The position numbers were made by a program, and so were the translations under genes. A DNA stretch of 64,000 nucleotides, from contig JAFKFV010000007.1 of NCBI GenBank assembly GCA_017307955.1, positions 372,001 through 436,000 of the forward strand, read 5' to 3'. Positions 33,103-41,676 of the stretch are shown here, one piece after another. The number at the start of each line of letters is the position of its first letter. Position 1 is the stretch's first letter. The notes below the pieces were generated by a model. That model searched no databases, had not been told where the DNA came from, and saw only the letters and a program-made list of their open reading frames with translations. This stretch comes from Allobosea sp. Its GTDB lineage: Bacteria > Pseudomonadota > Alphaproteobacteria > Rhizobiales > Kaistiaceae.

Positions 33103-33456
33103 ATGGACGAGACGGCAAGCGCGACGATCGGTTTCGACGACTTCATGAAGGTCGACATCCGGGCGGGGACCATCGTGGAAGCGGCGCCTTTTCCGGAGGC
33201 GCGCAAGCCCGCCTACAAGCTCGTCATCGATTTCGGCCCGGTGATCGGCCGCAAGAAGTCCTCGGCGCAGATCACCAAGCACTACAGCGTCGATGAACTC
33301 ATCGGCCGCCAGGTTCTGGCCGTCGTCAATTTCCCGCCGCGCCAGATCGGCCCCTTCATGTCGGAGGTGTTGACGCTCGGCCTGCCGGACAGCGAGGGCG
33401 CCGTCGTGTTGACGGCGATCGAGCGCGCCGTGCCGGATGGCGCCCGCCTCTTCTGA
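33103..33456 (+). CDS. csaA: tRNA-binding protein CsaA-like
   Basis: 117 residues, a stand-alone OB-fold of the Trbp111/CsaA family, related to the C-terminal domain of methionyl-tRNA synthetase. FMKVDIRAGTIVEAAPFPEARKPAYKLVIDFG and SSAQITKHYSVDELIGRQVLAVVNFPPRQIGPFMSEVLTLG are typical. Reported as export chaperone in Bacillus and as a tRNA-binding dimer elsewhere; the precise role here is unproven. Confidence 0.94.
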   Translation: MDETASATIGFDDFMKVDIRAGTIVEAAPFPEARKPAYKLVIDFGPVIGRKKSSAQITKHYSVDELIGRQVLAVVNFPPRQIGPFMSEVLTLGLPDSEGAVVLTAIERAVPDGARLF

Positions 33457-33538
33457 GCACGGTGTGTTCACCTTCGCCCGGCTTTGCCAGGCTACAGGAT
33501 GAGCATAGCTAGGATGGGACATCCGCAAAGAAACCATC

Positions 33539-34369
33539 ATGGCCGACGCCGTCTCATCCTCGACGCTTCCCTTCGCGCTGACGCGCCCGCTGCATGTCGC
33601 CGCCGTCGGGCTGAAGGCAAAGAGCGTCCCGACTCTCGCGAACTACTATCGCGCGCTGCTCGGCCTCGAGACGATCGCTGAGCGGGACGGCCAGGCCCTG
33701 CTCGGGGCAGGCGGCGTTCCCTTCCTCGAACTTTCCGCGCTGCCGCCCGGCGCGGCGCTCGATGACCCGCGCAGCGCCGGCCTCTTCCACACGGCCTTCC
33801 TGATGCCGACCCGCGCCGATCTCGGCCGCTGGGTGAGGCATGCGATCGAGAAGCGGATTCCGGTCGACGGCATGTCGGACCATGTGGTCAGCGAGGCCTT
33901 CTATCTCACCGATCCCGAAGGCAACGGCATCGAGATCTATGCCGACCGGCCCGAGCAGACATGGCGCTGGAGCGACGGCAAGCTCGTCGACATGCGCACC
34001 GAGCCGCTCGATGTGGACGCCATCCTCAGGTCCGTGCCCGCGGAGGCCACGCCCTATGGGTCCGCCCCCGACGCCCTGCGGATCGGCCATGTCCATCTGC
34101 GCGTCGGAAACGACAAGGTGGCCGAGGACTGGTGGACATCCGAGATCGGGCTCGATGTGGTAGCCCGCTATCCGGGCGCGACGTTCCTGTCATCGGGCGG
34201 CTACCATCACCACATCGCCGGCAATATCTGGAGAAGCCGCGGCGCCGGCCCGCGCGACCCTGCGCGGGGCGGCCTCGCCTATGTCTCGCTTTCAGGCAGC
34301 GCCGTCGTCACGGAGCGCGAGGTCATGGATCCCTGGGGGACGGTGATCCGGCTGCGGAAAGGGTCGTAG
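33539..34369 (+). CDS. VOC family protein (two-domain glyoxalase/dioxygenase fold)
   Basis: 276 residues, two VOC modules. The first reads VAAVGLKAKSVPTLANYYRALLGLETI, GLFHTAFLMPTRADLGRWV and LTDPEGNGIEIYADRP; the second RIGHVHLRVGNDKVAEDWW, DVVARYPGATFLSSGGYHHHIAGNIW. His and Glu ligands needed for a metal are present in both, as in CatE-type 2,3-dioxygenases. The substrate is unknown. The gene ends 11 bases before the stop of the convergent kinase gene. Confidence 0.85.
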   Translation: MADAVSSSTLPFALTRPLHVAAVGLKAKSVPTLANYYRALLGLETIAERDGQALLGAGGVPFLELSALPPGAALDDPRSAGLFHTAFLMPTRADLGRWVRHAIEKRIPVDGMSDHVVSEAFYLTDPEGNGIEIYADRPEQTWRWSDGKLVDMRTEPLDVDAILRSVPAEATPYGSAPDALRIGHVHLRVGNDKVAEDWWTSEIGLDVVARYPGATFLSSGGYHHHIAGNIWRSRGAGPRDPARGGLAYVSLSGSAVVTEREVMDPWGTVIRLRKGS

Positions 34370-34380
34370 GAGGCAAGGCC

Positions 34381-35874
34381 TCACGCCGGGATGCGGATGA
34401 TCGCCCTGAGACCGCCGAGCGGGGCGGTACCGAGTTCGACATCGCCGCCATGGGCGCGGGCGATGTCGCGGGCGATGGACAGGCCGAGGCCGGTGCCGCT
34501 TTCGTCGAGATTGCGCGCTTCGTCGAGACGGTAGAACGGCCGGAACACCATCTCCCGCTCCGCCTCCGGAATGCCGGGGCCATCATCGTCGACCGCGACG
34601 CTGAGCCAGCCATCGGCGTGCACAGCCGTCACTTCGACCGTGGAGCCGTGCCGGCAGGCATTGGCGATGAGATTGCCAAGGCAGCGCTTGAACTCGCTCG
34701 GCCGCAGATCGACGATCGGATCGCCCTCGAAGCGGCCGGCAATCGCGTGGCCGACCCGTCGCGAGGCGCCTACGACATCCTCGATCAGCGCCGCGACATC
34801 GGTCGGAAGCGTCGGCTCGTCGACATCGCCGCGCGCGAAAGCGAGATAGCCCTCCAGCATGCGCTGCATGTCGTCGACGTCGCGGCGCATCGCGCGCACA
34901 TCCGCATTGTCCCTGAGCAGAGCCAATTGCAGGCGGAAGCGCGTCAGCACGGTGCGGAGATCGTGGCTGACGCCGGCGAGCATCGTCGTGCGCTGCTCCA
35001 TCTGGCGGTTGATGCGGTCCTTCATCTCGATGAAGGCCGCGCCGGCTCGCCGGACCTCGCGTGCTCCGCGCGGCTTGAACTCCTCGATCGCCCGGCCCTT
35101 GCCGAAGCTCTCGGCGGCGTCGGCCAGTTGCTGGATCGGGCGGATCTGGTTGCGGAGGAAGACGATGGCGATGATGAGCAGCACCGCCGAGGTGCCGACC
35201 ATCCAGAAAATGAAGATCTCGGAGTTCGACGCATAGGTCTGGCTGCGGCGGGCGAGCACGCGCAGCACCTTGTCGCCGAGCTGGATACGTACCTCGACGA
35301 GATTGGACTTGCCGACGGTATCGATCCAGAACGGCTTGCCGATCTGCTGGCTGATTTCGTCCGAGAGCGCGCTGTCGAGCAGCGAGAAGAACGGCTTCGG
35401 CGCCGCGGGCGGCAGCGGCTCGCCCGGCACGACCGAGATGATGAGGCCGAGCCGATCCTGCGCGATGCGGATGATCTCGCCATAGGTCGGATCGGCCGGA
35501 TAGGTTTCGATGAGATCAACGATCGCGGCGATGTCGCGCACCGTCGCCGCCGAAAGGCGTCGCGTCACCGTCTGCCAGTGGCGCTCCATGAAGACAAAGG
35601 CGACGACAGACTGCAGGATGACGATCGGCGCGATGATGATGATGAGCGCGCGGGCGTAAAGCCCCTTCGGCATCGCCGCGCCGAGCCGCTGCCCAAGGAA
35701 GCGATAGGGCGCCAGAAGGACCGAGGTCACCGGCTCCGCGCGCCGCAGGAAGCGCCGGAAAGCGTTCATCACAGGCGCGCGCGTCAGCCGCCGCGCATTC
35801 GCGACCATCGGCCAGTCGAGCCAGCTGCCGATGCGGCCCGCGCGGTGAAATGGATGTGGCGGGCGCTCGCTCAC
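34381..35874 (-). CDS. EnvZ-like membrane sensor histidine kinase
   Basis: 497 residues from a GTG. First transmembrane helix about 76-96 (IIIIAPIVILQSVVAFVF), periplasmic sensor of about 125 residues, second helix about 221-241, HAMP linker, HisKA with His304 in AGVSHDLRTVLTRFRLQLALL, and the ATPase domain with N-box LIANACRHG, G1 DDDGPGIP and G2 GTGLGLSIARDIARAHGG. The HisKA motif has Val where EnvZ has Pro (HDLRTP), common in alphaproteobacterial EnvZ-type kinases. Downstream of the PetR-like regulator on the same strand, 50 bases away, so the likely cognate kinase. Confidence 0.93.
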   Translation of the reverse strand: MSERPPHPFHRAGRIGSWLDWPMVANARRLTRAPVMNAFRRFLRRAEPVTSVLLAPYRFLGQRLGAAMPKGLYARALIIIIAPIVILQSVVAFVFMERHWQTVTRRLSAATVRDIAAIVDLIETYPADPTYGEIIRIAQDRLGLIISVVPGEPLPPAAPKPFFSLLDSALSDEISQQIGKPFWIDTVGKSNLVEVRIQLGDKVLRVLARRSQTYASNSEIFIFWMVGTSAVLLIIAIVFLRNQIRPIQQLADAAESFGKGRAIEEFKPRGAREVRRAGAAFIEMKDRINRQMEQRTTMLAGVSHDLRTVLTRFRLQLALLRDNADVRAMRRDVDDMQRMLEGYLAFARGDVDEPTLPTDVAALIEDVVGASRRVGHAIAGRFEGDPIVDLRPSEFKRCLGNLIANACRHGSTVEVTAVHADGWLSVAVDDDGPGIPEAEREMVFRPFYRLDEARNLDESGTGLGLSIARDIARAHGGDVELGTAPLGGLRAIIRIPA

Positions 35875-35924
35875 GCGGCTCGCCCTTCAACGCGGATGCC
35901 GCCGGCGATCGGCGCCGCCACGCC

Positions 35925-36644
35925 TCAGGCCTCCGTCACGAGGCGGTAGCCGATGCCGCGCACCGTCTGCAGATAGAGCGGATTGGCCGGGTCGACCTCG
36001 ATCTTGCGGCGGAGGCGGTTGATCTGGACGTCGATCGTGCGCTCGCCGGCCGGCTCGTCCTCGGAAAGCAGCGCCAGACGCGGCACCGTCTCGTTCGGCG
36101 TCGCGGCGAAGACCGCCATGATCTGGCGTTCGCGGTCGGTGAGGCGGATGACTTCCTGCCCGCGCCGGAGCTCGCGCCGGCCGATATGGAAGGCGAACGG
36201 CCCGAAGCGCAGCTGCTCGATCAGCGGCGCCGTCGGCGGCGCGCCGCGCTTCAGGATCGCATTGATGCGCAGCACCAGTTCGCGCGGCTCGAAGGGCTTG
36301 CCGAGATAATCGTCGGCACCGCCCTCGAAGCCGCGGATGCGATGGTCGATCTCGGTACGCGCCGTCAGCATCAGGATCGGCACCTGCATCGTCGCCCGGA
36401 GGCTCTTCAGCAAGTCGAGCCCGTTCTCGCCGGGCATCATCACGTCGAGGATCATGAGATCGAAGGCGAGCGAGGCGAGCAGCAGCCGTGCCTCGGCGGC
36501 GTTGGCGGCGGTATCGACCCGGAAGCCGTGATCGGAGAGATAGCGCGACAGCAGCGAGCGGATGCGCTGGTCGTCGTCGATGACCAAAAGATGCGGTGCA
36601 TCATCGGGAAGAGCCGGAAATTCCGGACCGGCGGGATCGGTCAT
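35925..36644 (-). CDS. petR: OmpR-family response regulator, PetR type
   Basis: 239 residues. Receiver domain with acidic pair in LLVIDDDQRIRSLL, phosphoacceptor Asp in DLMILDVMMPGENGLDLL and the Lys in ADDYLGKPFEPREL; C-terminal winged helix ending NRLRRKIEVDPANPLYLQTVRGIGYRLV, an OmpR/PhoB signature. The gene order MarR-type regulator, response regulator matches petP-petR of Rhodobacter, involved in cytochrome bc1 gene expression. ATG has GGAG seven bases upstream; it lies 18 bases after petP. Confidence 0.9.
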   Translation of the reverse strand: MTDPAGPEFPALPDDAPHLLVIDDDQRIRSLLSRYLSDHGFRVDTAANAAEARLLLASLAFDLMILDVMMPGENGLDLLKSLRATMQVPILMLTARTEIDHRIRGFEGGADDYLGKPFEPRELVLRINAILKRGAPPTAPLIEQLRFGPFAFHIGRRELRRGQEVIRLTDRERQIMAVFAATPNETVPRLALLSEDEPAGERTIDVQINRLRRKIEVDPANPLYLQTVRGIGYRLVTEA

Positions 36645-36662
36645 GGCAGTCTCCAGCACGCG

Positions 36663-37211
36663 TTACCGACTGATCAGTTTCGACACCTTATCCCGTTCGT
36701 CGGCGTCGATCATCAGCTTGAGGAAGCGCTCGGCCGCGGCGCGGCCGGCGGGGTCGAGCGCGGCGAGCGCGGCATTGATGCGCCGCGCCTGCGGCTCGGT
36801 CAGCCGCGCGGAGAGCGCCCTGCCCTTTTCCGTCGGATAGAGGAGGCGCTGGCGACGGTCGACCGGTCCCGGCACCTGCTCGATGAAGCCGGTGTCGATC
36901 AGCTCCTTCAGAACGCGTCCAAGGCTCTGCTTGGTGATCTTGAGGATATCGAGGAGATCCGCGACCCGCATGCCGGGATGGCGGTCGACGAAATGCAGCA
37001 CGCGGTGATGCGCACGGCCGAAATTGTAGTTGAGGAGGACGGCGTCGGGATCGGAAACGAAGTCGCGATAGGCGTAGAACAGGAGTTCGATCAGCACGAT
37101 CTCCGGCCGGTCGGCCACCGAGACCGGGGCCGTCACCAGCGGCCCGCCGCGCTCGGCGCGATCCGGAACCTCGGGGTCCTCCGCCTCGTCGGCGAAATTT
37201 ACGTCAGCCAT
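36663..37211 (-). CDS. petP: MarR family regulator, PetP type
   Basis: 182 residues. Winged helix MarR core: LIELLFYAYRDFVSDPDAVLLNYNFGRAHHRVLHFVDRHPGMRVADLLDILKITKQSLGRVLKELIDTGFIEQVPGPVDRRQRLLYPTEKG. The FGRAHHRVLHF region is distinctive of PetP. It sits immediately upstream of the response regulator on the same strand and is divergent from ilvE, so a 270-bp shared region may contain its binding site. Start at MADVNF; upstream codons do not match. Confidence 0.88.
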   Translation of the reverse strand: MADVNFADEAEDPEVPDRAERGGPLVTAPVSVADRPEIVLIELLFYAYRDFVSDPDAVLLNYNFGRAHHRVLHFVDRHPGMRVADLLDILKITKQSLGRVLKELIDTGFIEQVPGPVDRRQRLLYPTEKGRALSARLTEPQARRINAALAALDPAGRAAAERFLKLMIDADERDKVSKLISR

Positions 37212-37481
37212 ATTGACATATTTCGGTTCGATTGTTACGAGAATAGCCGCCGCGACGAAATCTTCGACCGCGCCCGCCGTCCCGCGCTTCGGCCCGATGC
37301 CGAGGCAGCGCTTCGACCGGCACATTAGAGATCATTTCCGCGCTGCGCAAAATCGGCCATCTTTGCATGGCCCCTGTTGCCGCAGGGCCTTGCGGCTTTT
37401 CTCACCTGCCGGAGCGGCGCGCAAACGCCGCCCGGATTCGCCAAAGGGCCGCGAGCGCGGCCCGGACCGGGAGCAACGACA

Positions 37482-38381
37482 ATGAGCGCGCCTGCCTTCG
37501 ACCAGAAAGATGGATGGATCTGGATGAATGGCTCCTTCGTGGCCTGGAAGGATGCCAAGGTCCACGTCCTCACGCACGGCCTGCACTATGCGAGCGCCGT
37601 ATTCGAGGGCGAGCGCGCTTATGGCGGCAAGATCTTCAAGCTGCGCGAGCACACCGAGCGCCTGTTCCACTCGGCCGAGATCCTCGATTTCACGATCCCC
37701 TACACGGTCGAGGAGATCGACGCCGCCTGTGACGCGACCCTCGCGAAGAACGGCCTCGTCGACGGCTATCTCCGTCCGATCGCCTGGCGCGGCAGCGAGA
37801 TGATGGGCGTCTCGGCGCAGCACAACAAGATCAATGTCGCGATCGCCGCCTGGGAGTGGCCGTCCTATTTCAGCCCGGCCGAGCGGCTGAAGGGCATCCG
37901 CCTCGACTTCGCGAAATATCGCCGCCCCGATCCGGCGACGGCGCCCTCGCTCGCCAAGGCCTCGGGCCTCTACATGATCTGCACGATCTCCAAGCATGAG
38001 GCCGAGCGCCGCGGCTATGCCGATGCGCTGATGCTCGACTGGGAAGGCAATGTCGCCGAGGCGACCGGCGCCAACATCTTCTTCGTGAAGGATGGCGTGA
38101 TCCACACCCCGCTCGCCGACCGCTTCCTGAACGGCATCACCCGGCAGACGGTGATTGCGCTCGCCAAGGCGCGCGGTTTCGAGGTCGTCGAGCGCCGCAT
38201 TTCGCCGGACGAGTTGCCGAGCTTCACGGAATGCTGGCTGTGCGGCACCGCCGCCGAAGTGACGCCCGTCTCCGAAATCGGCCCCTATCGCTTCACGCCG
38301 GGCAAGATGAGCGAGACCCTGATGGCGGACTACACCGCCGCCGTCACGCCGGCCGAGCAGAAGCTCGCCGCCAACGCCTGA
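37482..38381 (+). CDS. ilvE: Branched-chain amino acid aminotransferase
   Basis: 299 residues, fold type IV PLP enzyme. WMNGSFVAWKDAKVHVLTHGLHYASAVFEGERAY, catalytic-Lys area AKASGLYMICTISKHEAERRGYADALMLDWEGNVAEATGANIFFVKDG and PLADRFLNGITRQTVI are clear. Converts Leu/Ile/Val and their keto acids in the last biosynthetic step. A 7-base hairpin GGGCCGC-GAGC-GCGGCCC lies at 37446-37463 just ahead of the ribosome site, which could tune translation. A perfect terminator follows the stop. Confidence 0.97.
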   Translation: MSAPAFDQKDGWIWMNGSFVAWKDAKVHVLTHGLHYASAVFEGERAYGGKIFKLREHTERLFHSAEILDFTIPYTVEEIDAACDATLAKNGLVDGYLRPIAWRGSEMMGVSAQHNKINVAIAAWEWPSYFSPAERLKGIRLDFAKYRRPDPATAPSLAKASGLYMICTISKHEAERRGYADALMLDWEGNVAEATGANIFFVKDGVIHTPLADRFLNGITRQTVIALAKARGFEVVERRISPDELPSFTECWLCGTAAEVTPVSEIGPYRFTPGKMSETLMADYTAAVTPAEQKLAANA

Positions 38382-38400
38382 GCGGCACACGATTAACGCC

Positions 38401-38437
38401 GAAACGGCCGGGCCCTCGCCCGGCCGTTTCCTTTTTT
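38401..38437 (+). terminator. Intrinsic terminator after ilvE
   Basis: Perfect 12-base stem GAAACGGCCGGG / CCCGGCCGTTTC (38401-38412 with 38419-38430), six-base loop, then CTTTTTT. A textbook rho-independent terminator. Confidence 0.95.
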
Positions 38438-38562
38438 GGCGGCAGTCTGCGGAAAGGGCCGGCCGTTAATCTCGTCTCAAGGTTAATCCGGCAGATTTTA
38501 CGAACGTTGCCGGCAATCCACACCGGCCTTTGTTGGTTCGTGCGCGTGGAGTTGCGTGCCCG

Positions 38563-39771
38563 ATGGTCAGCCCGCTGCCGTCTCCGTCCTCGCTGACGGT
38601 CTATCACCCGCCCGGGCCGCCGCTCGTCATCCATGTCGCCCGCCGCAAGCGGCCAAAGCCGCGCCGCGCGCGCATGGCGACCCTCACCGCGATCCTTGGC
38701 GCGGCCATCCTGGCGCTCTCCTCCACCTCCGTGGCGCTGCAGGACGTGGCGAGCCTCTTCGGCAAGGACCTGCCGCTTTCGCAGCGCTGGCTCGCGCGGC
38801 TCGAAGCGGTGCCCGACGGCGCACGGTATGAGCCGACCCTCGCTGACGGAGACGCCGCCACCGTCTTCACCGCCGGCCTCGACATCGATACGCGGCCGAA
38901 ACTCTCGGTCGTGGCATCCGGCTTCGTCTCGGCACCGGCCTTCGTGCCGCCGACCGTCAACCGCGCCGGCAAGGCGGACGCGGCGATGTCGCGCCCGCGT
39001 CCGGTGATGCCGACCCGCTTCTCGGCCGGCGTGCTGCAGCGCGACGCCTCGGCCTTCGTCTTTGGCGCCGCCGACGCGAAGCTCGCCAGCGCGATCGTCA
39101 TGCCGCGGGTCGCGGTCGCCATGGCAGCGCCGCCGAAGCCGGTGGCGGCGCCGGCGGCAGTTCTCGCCTCGGTGACGGGCGCCGTCCCCCGCCCCGGCAG
39201 GGAGGCCGACGATCTCGCCGTCTCCGCCTATGCCAATCCCGACGCGGCCGCCATCACTGCGCCTTTCGACGCGCTGCTCGCCGGTCCGAAGCGGATCGGC
39301 AAGGACGGCAAGCCCGACCACTGGTGGGTGATGAACCCGATCCCCAAAAGCGCCGCCTCGAAGTCCGAGCTGAAATGCCTCGCCACCGCGATCTATTTCG
39401 AAGCGCGCGGCGAGCCTGTGAAGGGCGAGCTGGCGGTGGCGCAGGTCGTCATCAACCGTCTCAAGAACCCGGCCTATCCGAAGACGATCTGCGGCGTCGT
39501 CTACCAGAACAAGGACATGCGGGACGCCTGCCAGTTTTCCTTCGCCTGCGACGGCATCAAGGACCGCATCACCGACATGACCTCATGGCGGCGCGCGCAG
39601 GAACTGGCGAAGCGTGTCGTCTCGCGCGAGGATTGGTGGAACCCCGATGTCGGCTCGGCGACGCATTACCACGCCAATTATGTGAAGCCGCGCTGGGCGC
39701 GGACCATGAAGAAGATGGACAAGATCAGCCACCACATCTTCTACAAGACCTTCGGCGGCGGCTGGATCTGA
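38563..39771 (+). CDS. SleB-type cell wall hydrolase
   Basis: 402 residues. N-terminal cytoplasmic basic segment, one membrane helix (about 37-58, ATLTAILGAAILALSSTSVAL), a long linker, and the Hydrolase_2/SleB domain at the C-terminus (about 275-400): ELKCLATAIYFEARGEPVKGELAVAQVVINRLKNPAYPKTICGVVYQ, with catalytic Glu in YFEARGE, and WWNPDVGSATHYHANYVKPRWA. Predicted lytic transglycosylase or amidase acting on peptidoglycan. Not a spore gene here; SleB-like proteins are common in Rhizobiales. Start at 38563 is by alignment; an upstream GTG/TTG is possible. Confidence 0.9.
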   Translation: MVSPLPSPSSLTVYHPPGPPLVIHVARRKRPKPRRARMATLTAILGAAILALSSTSVALQDVASLFGKDLPLSQRWLARLEAVPDGARYEPTLADGDAATVFTAGLDIDTRPKLSVVASGFVSAPAFVPPTVNRAGKADAAMSRPRPVMPTRFSAGVLQRDASAFVFGAADAKLASAIVMPRVAVAMAAPPKPVAAPAAVLASVTGAVPRPGREADDLAVSAYANPDAAAITAPFDALLAGPKRIGKDGKPDHWWVMNPIPKSAASKSELKCLATAIYFEARGEPVKGELAVAQVVINRLKNPAYPKTICGVVYQNKDMRDACQFSFACDGIKDRITDMTSWRRAQELAKRVVSREDWWNPDVGSATHYHANYVKPRWARTMKKMDKISHHIFYKTFGGGWI

Positions 39772-39831
39772 GCGGCGCCGGGGGTGCCGCCGCGGAGCGC
39801 GAATTTGCGCAGCACTGGGAGGCACTCGGCG

Positions 39832-40446
39832 ATGAACACCGCCATCATATTCGACTGCGAGTTTCTCTGTCTCGAAGGCTCGCAGCGCCGCTTCTGGTGC
39901 GCGGCGCATGACCCGGATCCCGTCATCGCGCAGATCGGCGCCGTAAAGCTCGGGCTCGATGGCGACGCGCCCATCCTCGATCGCTTCTCCGCCTATGTCC
40001 GGCCGATCGACCGGTTCGGCAATCGCTACGCGCTCGACCCGTTCTTCACGACCTTGACCGGCATCACCGAGGAGGACATCGACACCAAGGGCGTCGACCA
40101 GTCCGAGGCGCTCTTGGCCCTCGACCGGTTCTCGGACGGAGCGACGTTCTGGTCATGGGGCAAAGACGAACTGAACATGGTGGCGATCAGCTGCTATGTT
40201 GCCGGCGTGGAGCCGTCGATCCCCGCCGCGCGGTTCGACAATGCCGTCAAGCTGCTGCTCGCCGCCGGCATGCCGATCGAGGACCTGGCACGGACGCCGA
40301 GCAACAAGCTTGCGGACTATTACGGCGTCCAGCACCCGCCGCTCCGGGGCCACGACGCCCTCGATGACGCCCTTTCCGTCGCCTACACGCTGCAGCATCT
40401 GTTGCGAACCGGGCAGCTGCAGCGTGAAGCGTTCGGCACGGCCTAG
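39832..40446 (+). CDS. DEDDh-type 3'-5' exonuclease domain protein
   Basis: 204 residues. Exo I motif IIFDCEFLCLEG with Asp-x-Glu, second Asp in SWGKDELNMVA, and Exo III HDALDDALSVAYTLQHLL, the His-x4-Asp arrangement of the DnaQ/Rnase T group. It probably degrades single-stranded nucleic acid; partner unknown. Its stop overlaps the convergent AcuI-like gene by four bases. Confidence 0.85.
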   Translation: MNTAIIFDCEFLCLEGSQRRFWCAAHDPDPVIAQIGAVKLGLDGDAPILDRFSAYVRPIDRFGNRYALDPFFTTLTGITEEDIDTKGVDQSEALLALDRFSDGATFWSWGKDELNMVAISCYVAGVEPSIPAARFDNAVKLLLAAGMPIEDLARTPSNKLADYYGVQHPPLRGHDALDDALSVAYTLQHLLRTGQLQREAFGTA

Positions 40447-41435
40447 CCGATCTCGACGACCAGCCGTCCCCTCACCTTGCCCTCGATGATGTCGCGAGCG
40501 GCATCGATGACGTCATCGAACGGGATGCGGCGCATGGCACTGGCAAGCTTTACGCGGTCGAGGTCGCGATCGAGCCGTTCCCAGGCCGCGAGGCGGACGG
40601 ACTTGGGCGCATAGACGGAATCGATGCCGTAGAGCGCGACGCCGCGCAGGATGAAGGGCGCGACGGAGCCGGGCAGATCGAGCCCGCCGGCCATGCCGCA
40701 GGCCGCGACAGCGCCGCCATAGCGGATCATCGACAGCACATTGGCGAGCGTCGGGCCGCCGACCGCGTCGATGGCGCCGATGAAGCGCTCCTTCGCCAGC
40801 GGCTTCGGCGGACCGGCGAGGCTCGCTCGCTCGATCACCTCGGCGGCGCCGAGATCCTTGAGATAGCCGGCCTCCTCGGCGCGGCCGGTCGAGGCCACGA
40901 CGTGATAGCCGAGCCCGGCCAGCAGCGCGACCGCGATCGAGCCGACGCCGCCGGCGGCGCCGGTCACCAGTACCGGTCCGGCGCCCGCATGGATGTCGTG
41001 CCGCTCGAGCGCCATCACGGCCAGCATCGCCGTATAGCCGGCGGTTCCGATCGCCATCGCCTCGTCGGGCGAGAAACCGGCGGGCAGCGGCAGCAGCCAG
41101 TCGCTCTTCCAGCGAGCGCGCTCGGCATAGGCCCCGAGATGCGTCTCGCCGACGCCCCAGCCATTCAGGAGGACCCTGTCGCCAACCTTGAACAGCGGGC
41201 TCGCCGACTGCTCGACCATCCCCGCCCCGTCGACGCCCGGCACCATCGGAAACCGCCGCACGACCGGCGCCTTGCCCGTGATCGCGAGGCCGTCCTTGTA
41301 GTTGACCGTCGAGCGCTCGACCCGGACCGTGACGTCGCCCTCCATGAGATCGGCGTCTTCGAGCGTCTCGAAGCCGACGGACGTCGCCTCGCCCGCTTCG
41401 GGCTGTCGGATCAAGACGGCTTTGAAGGATGACAT
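40443..41435 (-). CDS. Acryloyl-CoA reductase / YhdH-type quinone oxidoreductase (MDR family)
   Basis: 330 residues. MDR fold with GroES-like start FKAVLIRQPEAGEATSVGFETLEDADLMEGDVTVRVERSTVNYKDGLAITGKAPVVRRFPMVPGVDGAGMVE and the NADPH fold VTGAAGGVGSIAVALLAGLGYHVVASTGRAEEAGYLKDLGA. The region matches AcuI/YhdH enzymes, which reduce acryloyl-CoA to propionyl-CoA with NADPH. DMSP or 3-hydroxypropionate metabolism is possible, but the neighbours give no support. Divergent from the mechanosensitive channel gene. Confidence 0.9.
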   Translation of the reverse strand: MSSFKAVLIRQPEAGEATSVGFETLEDADLMEGDVTVRVERSTVNYKDGLAITGKAPVVRRFPMVPGVDGAGMVEQSASPLFKVGDRVLLNGWGVGETHLGAYAERARWKSDWLLPLPAGFSPDEAMAIGTAGYTAMLAVMALERHDIHAGAGPVLVTGAAGGVGSIAVALLAGLGYHVVASTGRAEEAGYLKDLGAAEVIERASLAGPPKPLAKERFIGAIDAVGGPTLANVLSMIRYGGAVAACGMAGGLDLPGSVAPFILRGVALYGIDSVYAPKSVRLAAWERLDRDLDRVKLASAMRRIPFDDVIDAARDIIEGKVRGRLVVEIG

Positions 41436-41676
41436 GGCTGGTTCCCTCTGCTGACCCCGTTCGTCATCTAGGGATGGGGCGCCAGTATCCTACCCCTTCG
41501 CGGCTGCCGACCGATAGCCGGCCGCGGCTCCTCAAGGCGCGGCTGCCGCTCAGGGTCGGTCGCCATCACGCGTCGGAGCGAACGATTGGCGGCCCGAAGC
41601 GTTGGCCAGGCATTGGCGGCCGTCGGGGGAGCGATCTCGCGCGGCGACGGCTGCGCGGAGCGACGAAGGGAACGGA

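Noticed and set aside
38466..38486. TTAA...TTAA upstream of the SleB gene as a CtrA box
   Set aside because: The spacing is 13 bases, not seven.
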